Source: Acidobacteriota bacterium (GTDB taxonomy: Bacteria; Acidobacteriota; UBA4820; DSQY01). Taken from it: a DNA stretch of 5,586 nucleotides. The stretch lies in the NCBI GenBank assembly GCA_021814085.1, contig JAKAJA010000133.1, positions 1-5,586 on the forward strand. The letters run 5' to 3'. The translations under genes and the position numbers were made by a program. Below, one piece after another: positions 1-5,239 of this stretch; the first letter of the stretch is position 1; every line of letters begins with the position of its first letter. The notes beneath the pieces were generated by a model. That model did no database searches and was not told where the DNA came from. It was given only the letters and a program-made list of their open reading frames with translations.

Positions 1-1122
1 GGCTCGGGCTTCGGTGAGGATGCGGTTGGCCGTGCCCTCCAGGCGCGCCCTGTCGCGGTCGTAGACCACGCAGAACATGGAGAAGTACCCCGCCCCCTCC
101 TTGTCGCGCTGGATGGCGTTGGTGACCTCCGCCGCGTCGCTGGCCAGGTCGATGGACTTCTGGGCGATGCTCTTGAGGGCCTTCACGTTCGCCAGGGAGT
201 TGCCCCAGTTCTGCTGGATGTTCAGCGCGGTGATGAACTGCTCCGGGTCCAGGGCCTCATAGTGCTGGGTGATCCAGTACTCCGAGAGCCGCTCGTCCTG
301 GCGGCTGCTGCCCAGGCGCGTGAGCGGGTCGAAGAGGGTGGGGTAGCTCACAGCCGGTAGGGTCTCCAGGTTGAGGACCCGGAAATGGGTGTGCGGACCC
401 GCCGTGCCGTTGTCCTCACGGCAGAGGTCCTCCCCCCCGTTGGCCCAGTTCGCATCCAGGATCTGCTCGGGGATGGTGTAGGCGGGGTTGTAGGTGATCT
501 GCCGAGCCGCGATGCGCTGGAGGGGGTTCAGGAAGTAGTAGAAGAGGCTGAGCATCTCGTCCTGGCCGAGAGGGCTCACCCGCGCGAAGCCGGCCATGTT
601 GTCCAGGATGCCGTGCCAGACGTTGCCGATACGGCCCAAGCTGGTCTCGAACCGGGGCCAGTTGAAGGCCCGCTTGCCGTGGACCAGGGCGCCCCAGAGG
701 GTGTCCTTCAAGCCGCCCGTTTCCGCCTCCAGGCTGATGAAGACGCGGTTCTCGTACATGGTGGAGCTTCGTCCCTCCCAGAAGCCGGTCTGGCGCTCGC
801 GCAAGTACCGGATGATCTCTGGAGCGGAGGGGTCCGTTTCAAGGACGAGGGGCTCGGCCCGACGGCGCACGAAGTGGACGCTGAAGGCGTAGCCCGGGCC
901 CAGATTCTGGACCAGGGCGTGGAAGTCGCTCCGGATACCGTTCAGCTCCTCGTCCGCTGCGAGCTGGCTCTCGCACGAGAGGACCTCGGCGACGGCGAGT
1001 ACGTTGCTGTTGCGTTGGAGGACGTAGGTGTCGCCCTTGTGGGGGACGAAGTCCAGCCAGTTCAATGCGTCGGTGAGGCTCTCCGCGCCCTTGATGTCCC
1101 GGATCAGTTTTTGGTGAACCAT
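1..1122 (-). CDS. virB4: VirB4-like type IV secretion ATPase, N-terminal part (runs off the window)
   Basis: The minus-strand frame is open from an ATG at 1122 to base 1, giving 374 residues starting MVHQKLIRDIKGAESL and ending with an alanine codon at the window edge. It is third in the order VirB2, VirB3, VirB4, and its start overlaps the end of the VirB3-like gene by 19 bases, which suggests coupled translation. A weak GGAG lies about 11 bases before the ATG. VirB4 proteins are inner-membrane-associated ATPases that power pilus assembly and substrate transfer. Only the N-terminal domain is present here; the Walker A and B motifs, expected further along, are outside the window, so ATPase function is inferred from gene order, size and overall character rather than from catalytic residues. 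It could equally be called TrbE-like. The protein is soluble-looking, rich in aromatic and charged residues, with no obvious membrane segment. Confidence 0.72.
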   Translation of the reverse strand, partial: MVHQKLIRDIKGAESLTDALNWLDFVPHKGDTYVLQRNSNVLAVAEVLSCESQLAADEELNGIRSDFHALVQNLGPGYAFSVHFVRRRAEPLVLETDPSAPEIIRYLRERQTGFWEGRSSTMYENRVFISLEAETGGLKDTLWGALVHGKRAFNWPRFETSLGRIGNVWHGILDNMAGFARVSPLGQDEMLSLFYYFLNPLQRIAARQITYNPAYTIPEQILDANWANGGEDLCREDNGTAGPHTHFRVLNLETLPAVSYPTLFDPLTRLGSSRQDERLSEYWITQHYEALDPEQFITALNIQQNWGNSLANVKALKSIAQKSIDLASDAAEVTNAIQRDKEGAGYFSMFCVVYDRDRARLEGTANRILTEARA

Positions 1123-1388
1123 GAGACCCTGCTCCGCCGCGCCGCATCCAGGCTTGGCCTGAAGCGTCGGGCTCGAAAGATGATTTCCAGGTAACGGGGG
1201 TCCTTGCTCTTGCCGTACTTCATGACGGCGAAGAGCACCGCGAGGACGATGAAGCCCGTCACTAGCCCCTTGAAGGCCACTCCGTAATAGAAGCCGAAGT
1301 AGCAGGCCACGACCTCCGTCGCGTTGTAGCCCGCAATCGTGAACTTCTCGTTCAGGGAGCGATAGAGGCGTCGCTCTTGAAGAGCCAT
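1104..1388 (-). CDS. virB3: VirB3-like type IV secretion inner-membrane protein
   Basis: This is a 94-residue protein that starts at an ATG. It has a short charged N-terminus (RRLYRSLNEKF), then a hydrophobic stretch from about residue 24 to 55 that can form one or two membrane segments, and then a basic tail with the sequence GKSKDPRYLEIIFRARRF. The size, the early hydrophobic region and the DPxxLEI-type segment soon after it fit the VirB3/TrbD family. That family sits in the inner membrane and partners VirB4 in pilus assembly. It starts 13 bases after the pilin gene and ends inside the VirB4-like gene. No strong Shine-Dalgarno sequence is visible before this ATG, so translation may depend on ribosomes arriving from virB2. 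The family call rests on topology and operon position more than on a diagnostic motif. Confidence 0.72.
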   Translation of the reverse strand: MALQERRLYRSLNEKFTIAGYNATEVVACYFGFYYGVAFKGLVTGFIVLAVLFAVMKYGKSKDPRYLEIIFRARRFRPSLDAARRSRVSWFTKN

Positions 1389-1401
1389 CGAACCAACCCG
1401 A

Positions 1402-1680
1402 TCAGTGAATGAGGACGTTGATCAGGGCCGCCGCGCCGATGACGATGGACGCGCCGATGATGACCTTTCCGAGGCGGCTCCAGCCCTCGGAGTGGCCGAA
1501 CATGATGGCCAGGCCTCCGAGGATGATGCCGATGGTGACGATATAGGGGGCGAGGGTGTTGAACTCGTCGATGACCTTCTGTGCGGTCGTTTGCAGGGGG
1601 TCCTGCTGGGCTTGAGTGGCGAGGGTGGTCATGCCGAGGGCGTAAAGGGAAGTGAAGATGCGCTGCGCGGACTGCTTCAC
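1402..1680 (-). CDS. virB2: VirB2/TrbC-like pilin precursor
   Basis: This is a 92-residue protein with a GTG start preceded by a strong purine-rich site (GAGGAGGAG). Residues 1-24 look like a signal peptide: basic start with R7, a moderately hydrophobic core, and a likely cleavage after TQA before QQDP. The mature part has two hydrophobic helices, about residues 44-60 (APYIVTIGIILGGLAIMFG) and 73-91, separated by a short polar loop with SEGWSRLGK. This layout of signal peptide, helix, short basic loop and helix is the classic VirB2/TrbC pilin pattern. Such proteins polymerise into the conjugative pilus. The gene lies 11 bases after the RHH regulator gene and 13 bases before the VirB3-like gene, so the genes are almost certainly one transcript. 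The family assignment is fairly secure from topology; the exact cleavage site is a prediction. Confidence 0.85.
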   Translation of the reverse strand: MKQSAQRIFTSLYALGMTTLATQAQQDPLQTTAQKVIDEFNTLAPYIVTIGIILGGLAIMFGHSEGWSRLGKVIIGASIVIGAAALINVLIH

Positions 1681-1691
1681 GGTCTCCTCCT

Positions 1692-1958
1692 CTATGTTGG
1701 CTTCTTGCGGGTCCTGGGCTTCCCGGCCGCATGGCCGGACTGCTTGAGTAGCCTCAAATAGAGGCGCAAAGCTCTCCTAAAAAGGATGGGGCGGGTTAGA
1801 CGCTTGTCCGCCTTCACCATGTTGTCCACCTGCCCGAGTAGCTCGATGGGCGTGAGTACCTGAACGGCGTGAGAGTAGATGCTCTGACTCATGCTCTCCT
1901 CCACCGCCGCCTCCTCAATCCACTCCTGAATCGTCGCGTCGTCGTACGTCGGTTCCAT
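1692..1958 (-). CDS. Small RHH-like (CopG/Arc type) DNA-binding protein, first gene of the transfer operon
   Basis: This is an 88-residue protein with an ATG start and an AAGGAG about 6-8 bases upstream. The N-terminal third is acidic (DDATIQEWIEEAAVEES). Residues about 34-72 (VLTPIELLGQVDNMVKADKR, then LTRPILFRRALRLYLRLL) follow the ribbon-helix-helix pattern: a short strand, a helix around LLGQVDNMVKA, a turn, and a second helix with RRALRLYLRL. The tail is basic (KPRTRKKP). RHH proteins bind short repeated DNA sites as dimers. At the head of a VirB operon it could be an autorepressor of transfer genes or a relaxosome accessory protein of the TraY type; the sequence does not decide between these. 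Repeated octamers and other short repeats lie just upstream and are candidate binding sites. The RHH call is from pattern reading only. Confidence 0.6.
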   Translation of the reverse strand: MEPTYDDATIQEWIEEAAVEESMSQSIYSHAVQVLTPIELLGQVDNMVKADKRLTRPILFRRALRLYLRLLKQSGHAAGKPRTRKKPT

Positions 1959-2022
1959 GCTCGTCTCCTTTCTCTCGGGTCGTGCCGTTTAAGCACTCAG
2001 CATGCCCCATTGGGAGAAAGAA

Positions 2023-2059
2023 ATCAATGCACAGCGAACAATACATCATTCAACAATGC
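2023..2059. repeat. Three octamer direct repeats upstream of the RHH-virB operon
   Basis: On the plus strand the related octamers ATCAATGC (2023-2030), AACAATAC (2037-2044) and AACAATGC (2052-2059) occur 14 and 15 bases apart. They lie 65-100 bases upstream of the RHH gene start, where operator or promoter sites would be expected. They are plausible binding sites for that protein, but short AT-rich matches can occur by chance. Confidence 0.4.
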
Positions 2060-2070
2060 AATTCAAGTCA

Positions 2071-2150
2071 ATAGGGACGGCATTTGAGCCTGTGTAACGG
2101 TAGGGGAGTACGGGGCAGTGGAGGGAAATATAGGGGGCGGCATTTGCCCC
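2071..2150. repeat. Imperfect direct repeat ATAGGG..CGGCATTTG, 60 bases apart
   Basis: The 9-mer CGGCATTTG occurs at 2078-2086 and 2138-2146, each time preceded by ATAGGG (2071 and 2130). A third TAGGGG followed by CGG lies between them at 2101-2113, so TAGGG starts at 2072, 2101 and 2131, roughly 30-base spacing. The second copy is also a small hairpin, GGGGC (2134-2138) pairing with GCCCC (2146-2150). The position upstream of the virB operon suggests regulator binding, but no function is known. Confidence 0.45.
2103..2137 (+). other. Potential G-quadruplex motif
   Basis: Four runs of G on the plus strand (2103-2106, 2112-2115, 2123-2125, 2133-2137) are separated by loops of 5, 7 and 7 bases, which meets the usual G3+N1-7 folding rule. 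On the plus strand it is far upstream of abiE; on the minus strand it is C-rich and upstream of the transfer operon. Folding in the cell is not shown. Confidence 0.45.
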
Positions 2151-2222
2151 ACAAGAAGGTTGCGGTCGCCTCAATGGAAGTTGAGATCAGCGAAAGCAAC
2201 GAGTCCCACATGCAAGGAGGGC

Positions 2223-2250
2223 CTCCCGGCACAGCGTTGGTTACCGGGAG
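2223..2250. other. Inverted repeat, 7-bp GC-rich stem
   Basis: CTCCCGG at 2223-2229 pairs perfectly with CCGGGAG at 2244-2250 around a 14-base loop. Neither strand shows a following T run, so it does not look like a classical intrinsic terminator. It may be a protein-binding or structural element in the divergent intergenic region. Confidence 0.35.
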
Positions 2251-2264
2251 TACCTGATGGACCC

Positions 2265-2290
2265 AGTAATGCGTGTTTACACGTATTACT
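2265..2290. promoter_or_regulatory. Inverted repeat, candidate distal AbiEi operator
   Basis: AGTAATGCGTG (2265-2275) and CACGTATTACT (2280-2290) form an 11-bp inverted repeat with one mismatch and a 4-base centre. It lies about 85 bases before the abiEi start. The half-site CACGTATTA closely matches the half-site CACTTATTA of the palindrome at 2331-2346. AbiEi antitoxins are known to repress their own operon through inverted repeats in the promoter, so this is a good operator candidate. Confidence 0.6.
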
Positions 2291-2327
2291 ATCGTCGCGG
2301 GATGGAATCTGAATTGGACAAAAAGGC

Positions 2328-2356
2328 TTGCACTTATTAATAAGTGACTGTATTCT
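2328..2356 (+). promoter_or_regulatory. Candidate abiE promoter
   Basis: TTGCAC (2328-2333) and TATTCT (2351-2356) are separated by 17 bases and resemble a weak sigma-70 promoter, with the palindrome filling most of the spacer. It would give a leader of only about 11 bases. An alternative pairs TTGGAC (2314-2319) with TATTAA (2336-2341), 16 bases apart, giving a longer leader. Either way the palindrome overlaps the promoter, but the choice cannot be made by eye. Confidence 0.45.
2331..2346. promoter_or_regulatory. Perfect 16-bp palindrome, candidate proximal AbiEi operator
   Basis: CACTTATTAATAAGTG is a perfect palindrome lying inside the likely abiE promoter, 28 bases before the chosen abiEi start. 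Binding there would block RNA polymerase. It shares the CAC-TATTA half-site with the upstream inverted repeat; the matching plus-strand half-sites start 51 bases apart (2280 and 2331), close to five helical turns. Confidence 0.6.
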
Positions 2357-2373
2357 TATCCAAGGTGAGATTG

Positions 2374-2973
2374 ATGCAGGCCAAAGAAGAAACACTCCGA
2401 CAATTTTCAAAGCACCACGGAATGCTCCGTACCGCTCAGGCGCTCAGGCTTGGCATCCATCCTCGGACGCTCTATTCCCTCCGAGAGGAAGGCCAAATCG
2501 TTGCCGTCGCTCGGGGCCTGTACCGCATGGCGGACGCCCCCGAGCTGTCCGACCCCGACCTGGCAACCGTCGCCGCAAAAATTCCCTCGGCTGTCGTCTG
2601 CCTTCTCTCCGCCCTCGCCTACCACAACCTCACGACCCAGATCCCCCATCAGGTCTACATCGCCCTGCCGCGCCATGCCTCCTACCCAAGGCTGGAGCAT
2701 CCTCCCCTGAGGATCTTTCAGTTCTCGAGAGCCCCGTACGAGGCCGGCATCGAAAGGAAACGGGTAGAGGGAGTGGAACTGAAGGTCTACTGCCCGGCCA
2801 AGACTGTCGTGGACTGCTTCAAATTCCGCAACCAGATCGGTCTGGATGTGGCCCTGGAGGCGCTACGGGATGCCTGGCGGCATAAGAGGGTCACGATGGA
2901 TGATCTCTGGCGTTTCGCCCAAGTCTGCCGCGTCACCAACGTGATGCGACCGTATCTGGAGTCGGTGGCATGA
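2374..2973 (+). CDS. abiEi: AbiEi-family type IV antitoxin and autorepressor
   Basis: This is a 199-residue protein from the ATG at 2374, chosen because AAGGTGAG sits 4-11 bases upstream; a GTG ten codons earlier (2344) lies inside the palindromic operator and has no ribosome site. Residues about 4-52 form a winged-helix-like N-terminus (LRTAQALRLGIHPRTLYSLR, then EEGQIVAVARGLYRM), which is typical of AbiEi. The following part carries SAVVCLLSALAYHNLTTQIP and VYIALPR, then VKVYCPAKTVVDCFKFR-like sequence (ELKVYCPAKTVVDCFKFRNQ around 135-154) and DVALEALRDA, all features of the AbiEi C-terminal domain. AbiEi neutralises the AbiEii toxin without forming a complex and represses the operon. Its stop overlaps the toxin start (ATGA), which fits tight coupling. 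Inverted repeats lie just upstream. Family identity is secure; actual phage resistance or plasmid-type stabilisation is inferred. Confidence 0.88.
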   Translation: MQAKEETLRQFSKHHGMLRTAQALRLGIHPRTLYSLREEGQIVAVARGLYRMADAPELSDPDLATVAAKIPSAVVCLLSALAYHNLTTQIPHQVYIALPRHASYPRLEHPPLRIFQFSRAPYEAGIERKRVEGVELKVYCPAKTVVDCFKFRNQIGLDVALEALRDAWRHKRVTMDDLWRFAQVCRVTNVMRPYLESVA

Positions 2974-3896
2974 CGAAAGATGCGCCTAAGGATCTGGCCG
3001 CCTCCATCCGCCAGAGACTGCTCGACATCGCGCGTAGGACGGGCAGGCCCTTCAATGAATTGCTGACCTACTACGGCATGGAACGTTTCCTCTATCGATT
3101 GAGCCAGTCGGAGCACGCCTCCTCGTTCATTCTGAAGGGGGCCTTGTTGCTTCACGTGTGGCAGGGCGAGGGGGCGCGAAGCACGAGCGATATCGATTTG
3201 GTGGGGTTCGGTTCGAATGCACCGGAGGCAGTGGCCGAGAGGGTCCGCGAGTGCCTGCTGGTCGAAGTTCCGCCGGATGGTGTCCAATTCGACACCGAAA
3301 GCGTCCAGGCAGAGCCAATTGCGGAGGGTGCGGATTACCAGGGGGTGAGGGTTCAAGTTCGAGGCCTGCTTGGAAAGATGCGGTTGGCGTTGCAGGTCGA
3401 CGTAGGGTTCGGCGATGCCCTTGAACCGGAGCCTGCCCTCGTCGATTACCCGGCGTTGCTGGACTTTCCGGCGCCCAAGCTCCTTGGATATGCCCGTGAG
3501 AGCCTCGTCGCAGAGAAATTTGAAGCCATGGTCAAGCTGGGGGCCACGAATAGCCGCATGAAGGACTTCGGTGACCTGTATGGCTTGAGCCTGACGATGC
3601 CGTTCAATGGAGTCAGCCTTACAAATGCGCTGGAGGTAACTCTTGCCAAGCGGGGAACGAGGATTCAGGACGTCCTCCCGCTGGTTCTCACGCCCGAGTT
3701 CGTCCTTCTGCCCCAGAAGAAGACTCAGTGGCGCAGTTACCTCAAGAAGAGGCGATTTGCCGTTCGGCCTCCAGACTCGCTTGAAGATGTCCTGAAGCAA
3801 ATAAGACTGTTTCTCTTGCCTCCCGTCATTGCGCTCAGCCAGCACACCCCCTTCAAGAAGCAATGGCTACCTGGAGGACCGTGGAGGGACGACTGA
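2970..3896 (+). CDS. abiEii: AbiEii-family nucleotidyltransferase toxin
   Basis: This is a 308-residue protein starting at an ATG that overlaps the antitoxin stop by four bases; GGAG lies 8 bases upstream. The DNA polymerase beta-like nucleotidyltransferase motifs are clear: FILKGALLL (53-61) then SDIDL (73-77, acidic residues D74 and D76), a third acidic residue in QVDVGFGD (D144), AEKFEAM (181-187, K183) and NSRMKDFGDLY (194-204, with K198, D199 and D202). This matches the four conserved motifs of the AbiEii family. Its members act in the cytoplasm as nucleotidyltransferases (some relatives modify tRNA) and cause reversible growth arrest in phage abortive infection or element loss. All key residues are present, so the toxin is probably active. 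The specific RNA or nucleotide substrate cannot be read from sequence. The C-terminal portion (about 205-308) is helical and less conserved. Confidence 0.9.
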   Translation: MTKDAPKDLAASIRQRLLDIARRTGRPFNELLTYYGMERFLYRLSQSEHASSFILKGALLLHVWQGEGARSTSDIDLVGFGSNAPEAVAERVRECLLVEVPPDGVQFDTESVQAEPIAEGADYQGVRVQVRGLLGKMRLALQVDVGFGDALEPEPALVDYPALLDFPAPKLLGYARESLVAEKFEAMVKLGATNSRMKDFGDLYGLSLTMPFNGVSLTNALEVTLAKRGTRIQDVLPLVLTPEFVLLPQKKTQWRSYLKKRRFAVRPPDSLEDVLKQIRLFLLPPVIALSQHTPFKKQWLPGGPWRDD

Positions 3897-3905
3897 GCAG
3901 CCACA

Positions 3906-3924
3906 ATAGGTCTACTGCACCTAT
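3906..3924. terminator. Weak hairpin between converging genes
   Basis: ATAGGT (3906-3911) and ACCTAT (3919-3924) form a 6-bp stem with a 7-base loop in the 46-base gap between the ends of abiEii and the partition gene. There is no T run on either strand, so it is at best a weak bidirectional terminator. Confidence 0.25.
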
Positions 3925-3942
3925 GGCCACAGCGTTCGCCAT

Positions 3943-4401
3943 TCAATCGGACGAGTTCACTTCCGAGGGAATCGGCATAACGGGTTTCTCCTCCAAATAG
4001 GCACGAAAGGCCTCTTCAACCACCCGTTTCAATTCCTTCCTGTCCCAATACGCCACGGCCTTGAGTTGTTGGACCGTCTCTTCTTTGACGATGAAGGTGG
4101 CTCGGGTCCAGCCGGGGCGAAGGCCTTTGGATGTTGTGGTGCCCTTGCTCAGTCTATCTGGTGTACTGGAATGCCCGGGAGTATTTGGTGGACCGGGTAA
4201 CTTGTGTTTACTCGGGTTACTGGTCTTACTGGATGGACTTGGGGTGCTCGTCTTATCGGCTTTACTCGGTTTCCTTGGATTACTCGGTAGACTCGGTACA
4301 CCGCCGTGTTGGTCAGGCTCATCGGCCTGGTCCCGGTCTATCCAGCCAAGAGGGTTCTTCTTTTGGAAGGGGTCGGAACCCATGCGGGGTTTGTTGGCCA
4401 T
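3943..4401 (-). CDS. RHH-type partition (centromere-binding) protein with Pro-Ser-x repeat linker
   Basis: This is a 152-residue protein starting three bases after the parA stop, with an AGGAG about 8 bases before the ATG. Three parts are visible. Residues 1-32 carry a conserved-looking start, MANKPRMGSDPFQKKNPLGW. Residues about 33-86 are a tripeptide repeat of the form PSx (PSL PSN PRK PSK and so on), low-complexity and probably disordered. Residues about 98-138 (WTRATFIVKEETVQQLKAVA, then YWDRKELKRVVEEAFRAYLE) fit a ribbon-helix-helix fold: strand, helix, turn, helix. Position directly after parA makes it the likely ParB-equivalent of a type Ib-like partition system, binding centromere repeats and stimulating ParA. 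The repeat-coding DNA itself shares a 9-bp motif with the parA promoter, so it may be the protein's binding site. The RHH and partition roles are inferred from pattern and context. Confidence 0.7.
   Translation of the reverse strand: MANKPRMGSDPFQKKNPLGWIDRDQADEPDQHGGVPSLPSNPRKPSKADKTSTPSPSSKTSNPSKHKLPGPPNTPGHSSTPDRLSKGTTTSKGLRPGWTRATFIVKEETVQQLKAVAYWDRKELKRVVEEAFRAYLEEKPVMPIPSEVNSSD
4144..4296. repeat. Seventeen degenerate 9-bp tandem repeats inside the RHH gene, candidate centromere
   Basis: On the plus strand the sequence falls into 9-base units, best at 4207-4296: TTTACTCGG (4207), GTTACTGGT (4216), CTTACTGGA (4225), TTTACTCGG (4261), ATTACTCGG (4279), TAGACTCGG (4288), with weaker units in phase back to 4144. 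The units are in register with codons and encode the PSx tripeptide repeat on the minus strand. The core TTACT also recurs with 9-base spacing at the parA promoter. RHH partition proteins are known to bind arrays of short direct repeats, so this may be parS embedded in the gene. Confidence 0.65.
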
Positions 4402-4404
4402 GAT

Positions 4405-5154
4405 CTATCTCCTCGCGACTGTTTCTTGGGAAAGGGCCAGGTAGTCCTGGGCCCCGCGGCAATCAGGCCGATACTCGAAGATGGTTTGGCCGAAGCTCGG
4501 GGCCTCTGCCAGGGCCACGTTGTCGTGGATCAGAGTAGCGAAGAGCTTGTCAGCGAAGTACTCGCGGATCTTCTCTACGACCTCTCGGTTGAGGTTCTTC
4601 CGGGCATCGAACTGGGTCCCGATGATCCCCGAGATGGTCAGGTCGGGGTTGAGCCGCTTCTTGACTACCTTCACCGTGTCAACCAGTTTGCTCATGCCCT
4701 GGAGGGCTAAGAACTCGGTCTGGAGGGGAATGAAGACCTCCTGCGCCGCCGTGAGGGCGTTCAGCGTGAGCAGGCCAAGGCTTGGTGGACAGTCCAGCAG
4801 GATGAAGTCGTACAAAGGCAGGCCCGCCAAGGCCTCCTTAAGAAGATACTCTCTCCCGGCCATGCTTGAGAGCTCCATCTCCGCCGCCGATAGGCTCAAG
4901 GAGGAGGGGAGTACCTCCAATCCATCACGTTTGACGATGGCCTCGGCCGCGGGGATCTCTCCCTTCAGTACTTCGAAAACCGTGTAATCCAGCTCGTGGG
5001 CCTGGATGCCCAGGCCATAGGTTAGGTGCGCCTGCGGGTCCAGGTCCACCAGGAGCACGGACTTGCCCAGCATGCTCAATCCGGCTCCCAAGTTGATCGT
5101 CGACGTGGTCTTCCCCACGCCCCCCTTCTGGTTTATCAAGGCAATCGTCGGCAC
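4405..5154 (-). CDS. parA: ParA/Soj-family partition ATPase
   Basis: This is a 249-residue protein with a GTG start and a strong AGGAGGG about 6-8 bases upstream. The deviant Walker A box is at residues 10-17 (KGGVGKTT, with signature K10 and K15), the A' region is LLVDLDPQAHLT (34-45), and Walker B is ILLDCPPSLG (118-127, D121). The C-terminal NVALAEAPSFGQTIFEYRPD is the characteristic Soj/ParA tail segment. There is no N-terminal HTH extension, so it is a short type Ib/Soj-like form that does not bind its own operator directly. ParA dimerises with ATP, binds the nucleoid non-specifically and moves cargo DNA with its centromere-binding partner, here probably the RHH protein encoded next. In an integrating element it would help retain the excised circle. 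It has its own sigma-70-like promoter with repeats across the spacer. Confidence 0.93.
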   Translation of the reverse strand: MPTIALINQKGGVGKTTSTINLGAGLSMLGKSVLLVDLDPQAHLTYGLGIQAHELDYTVFEVLKGEIPAAEAIVKRDGLEVLPSSLSLSAAEMELSSMAGREYLLKEALAGLPLYDFILLDCPPSLGLLTLNALTAAQEVFIPLQTEFLALQGMSKLVDTVKVVKKRLNPDLTISGIIGTQFDARKNLNREVVEKIREYFADKLFATLIHDNVALAEAPSFGQTIFEYRPDCRGAQDYLALSQETVARR

Positions 5155-5173
5155 GGATTCCCTCCTTGGAGAG

Positions 5174-5202
5174 AGTATAGGTTACTCAGTGTACTAAGTC
5201 AA
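5174..5202 (-). promoter_or_regulatory. parA promoter
   Basis: On the minus strand TTGACT (bases 5202-5197) and TATACT (5179-5174) are separated by exactly 17 bases, a strong sigma-70-type match. Transcription would start near 5167, giving a leader of about 13 bases that holds the AGGAGG ribosome site. The spacer consists of two of the 9-bp operator repeats, so bound repressor would cover the promoter. Confidence 0.8.
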
Positions 5203-5222
5203 CATAGATTACTGAGTAATCT
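5181..5222. promoter_or_regulatory. 9-bp direct repeats and 17-bp palindrome, candidate par operator
   Basis: Plus-strand units GTTACTCAG (5181), TGTACTAAG (5190), TCAACATAG (5199, degenerate) and ATTACTGAG (5208) follow each other without gaps. The last unit is part of a perfect palindrome, AGATTACTGAGTAATCT (5206-5222). The units fill the promoter spacer and overlap the -35 box, an arrangement suited to autorepression by the RHH partner. They resemble the 9-bp units inside the RHH gene in sequence, strand and spacing. Confidence 0.7.
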
Positions 5223-5239
5223 GTTTTTACATAATGAAG

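Larger units (their letters stand above)
1959..2373. other. Divergent intergenic region between transfer operon and abiE, no convincing gene
   Basis: About 415 bases separate the divergent RHH-virB operon and abiE genes. Short open frames exist on both strands, but none has a good ribosome site or protein-like composition. The region is less GC-rich than its flanks at 2015-2075 and 2300-2360 and G-rich at 2070-2150. It holds three octamer repeats (2023-2059), a 9-mer direct repeat 60 bases apart (2078 and 2138), a potential G-quadruplex (2103-2137), a hairpin with a 7-bp stem (2223-2250), and two inverted repeats ahead of abiEi. It must contain two promoters. A transfer origin could lie here but no nick-site motif was recognised. 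Confidence 0.7.

Noticed and set aside
385..1194. A 269-residue plus-strand open frame
   Set aside because: It lies opposite the open VirB4-like frame and the end of virB3. Its composition is rich in Val, Ala, Glu and Asp with no recognisable domain, as expected for the complement of a GC-rich gene.
2043..2071. A sigma-70 promoter for the RHH-virB operon using TTGACT on the minus strand (2071-2066)
   Set aside because: The -35-like hexamer is good, but the sequence 17 bases away is TGATGT, a poor -10, and nearby alternatives have wrong spacing. A promoter must be near here but I cannot place it.
2118..2312. A 64-residue plus-strand open frame in the divergent intergenic region
   Set aside because: The start lies in the G-run region, no convincing ribosome site precedes it, and the frame runs through the hairpin and the AbiE operator. 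The composition does not look like a protein.
2787..3863. A 358-residue minus-strand open frame
   Set aside because: It is antisense to abiEii and the end of abiEi, whose conserved motifs establish the plus strand as coding. It has no recognisable motif and no ribosome site was evident.
4144..4296. CRISPR array or transposon-type repeat
   Set aside because: The units are 9 bases with no spacers, are degenerate and stay in a coding frame, so they are tandem iterons and not a CRISPR array or mobile element.
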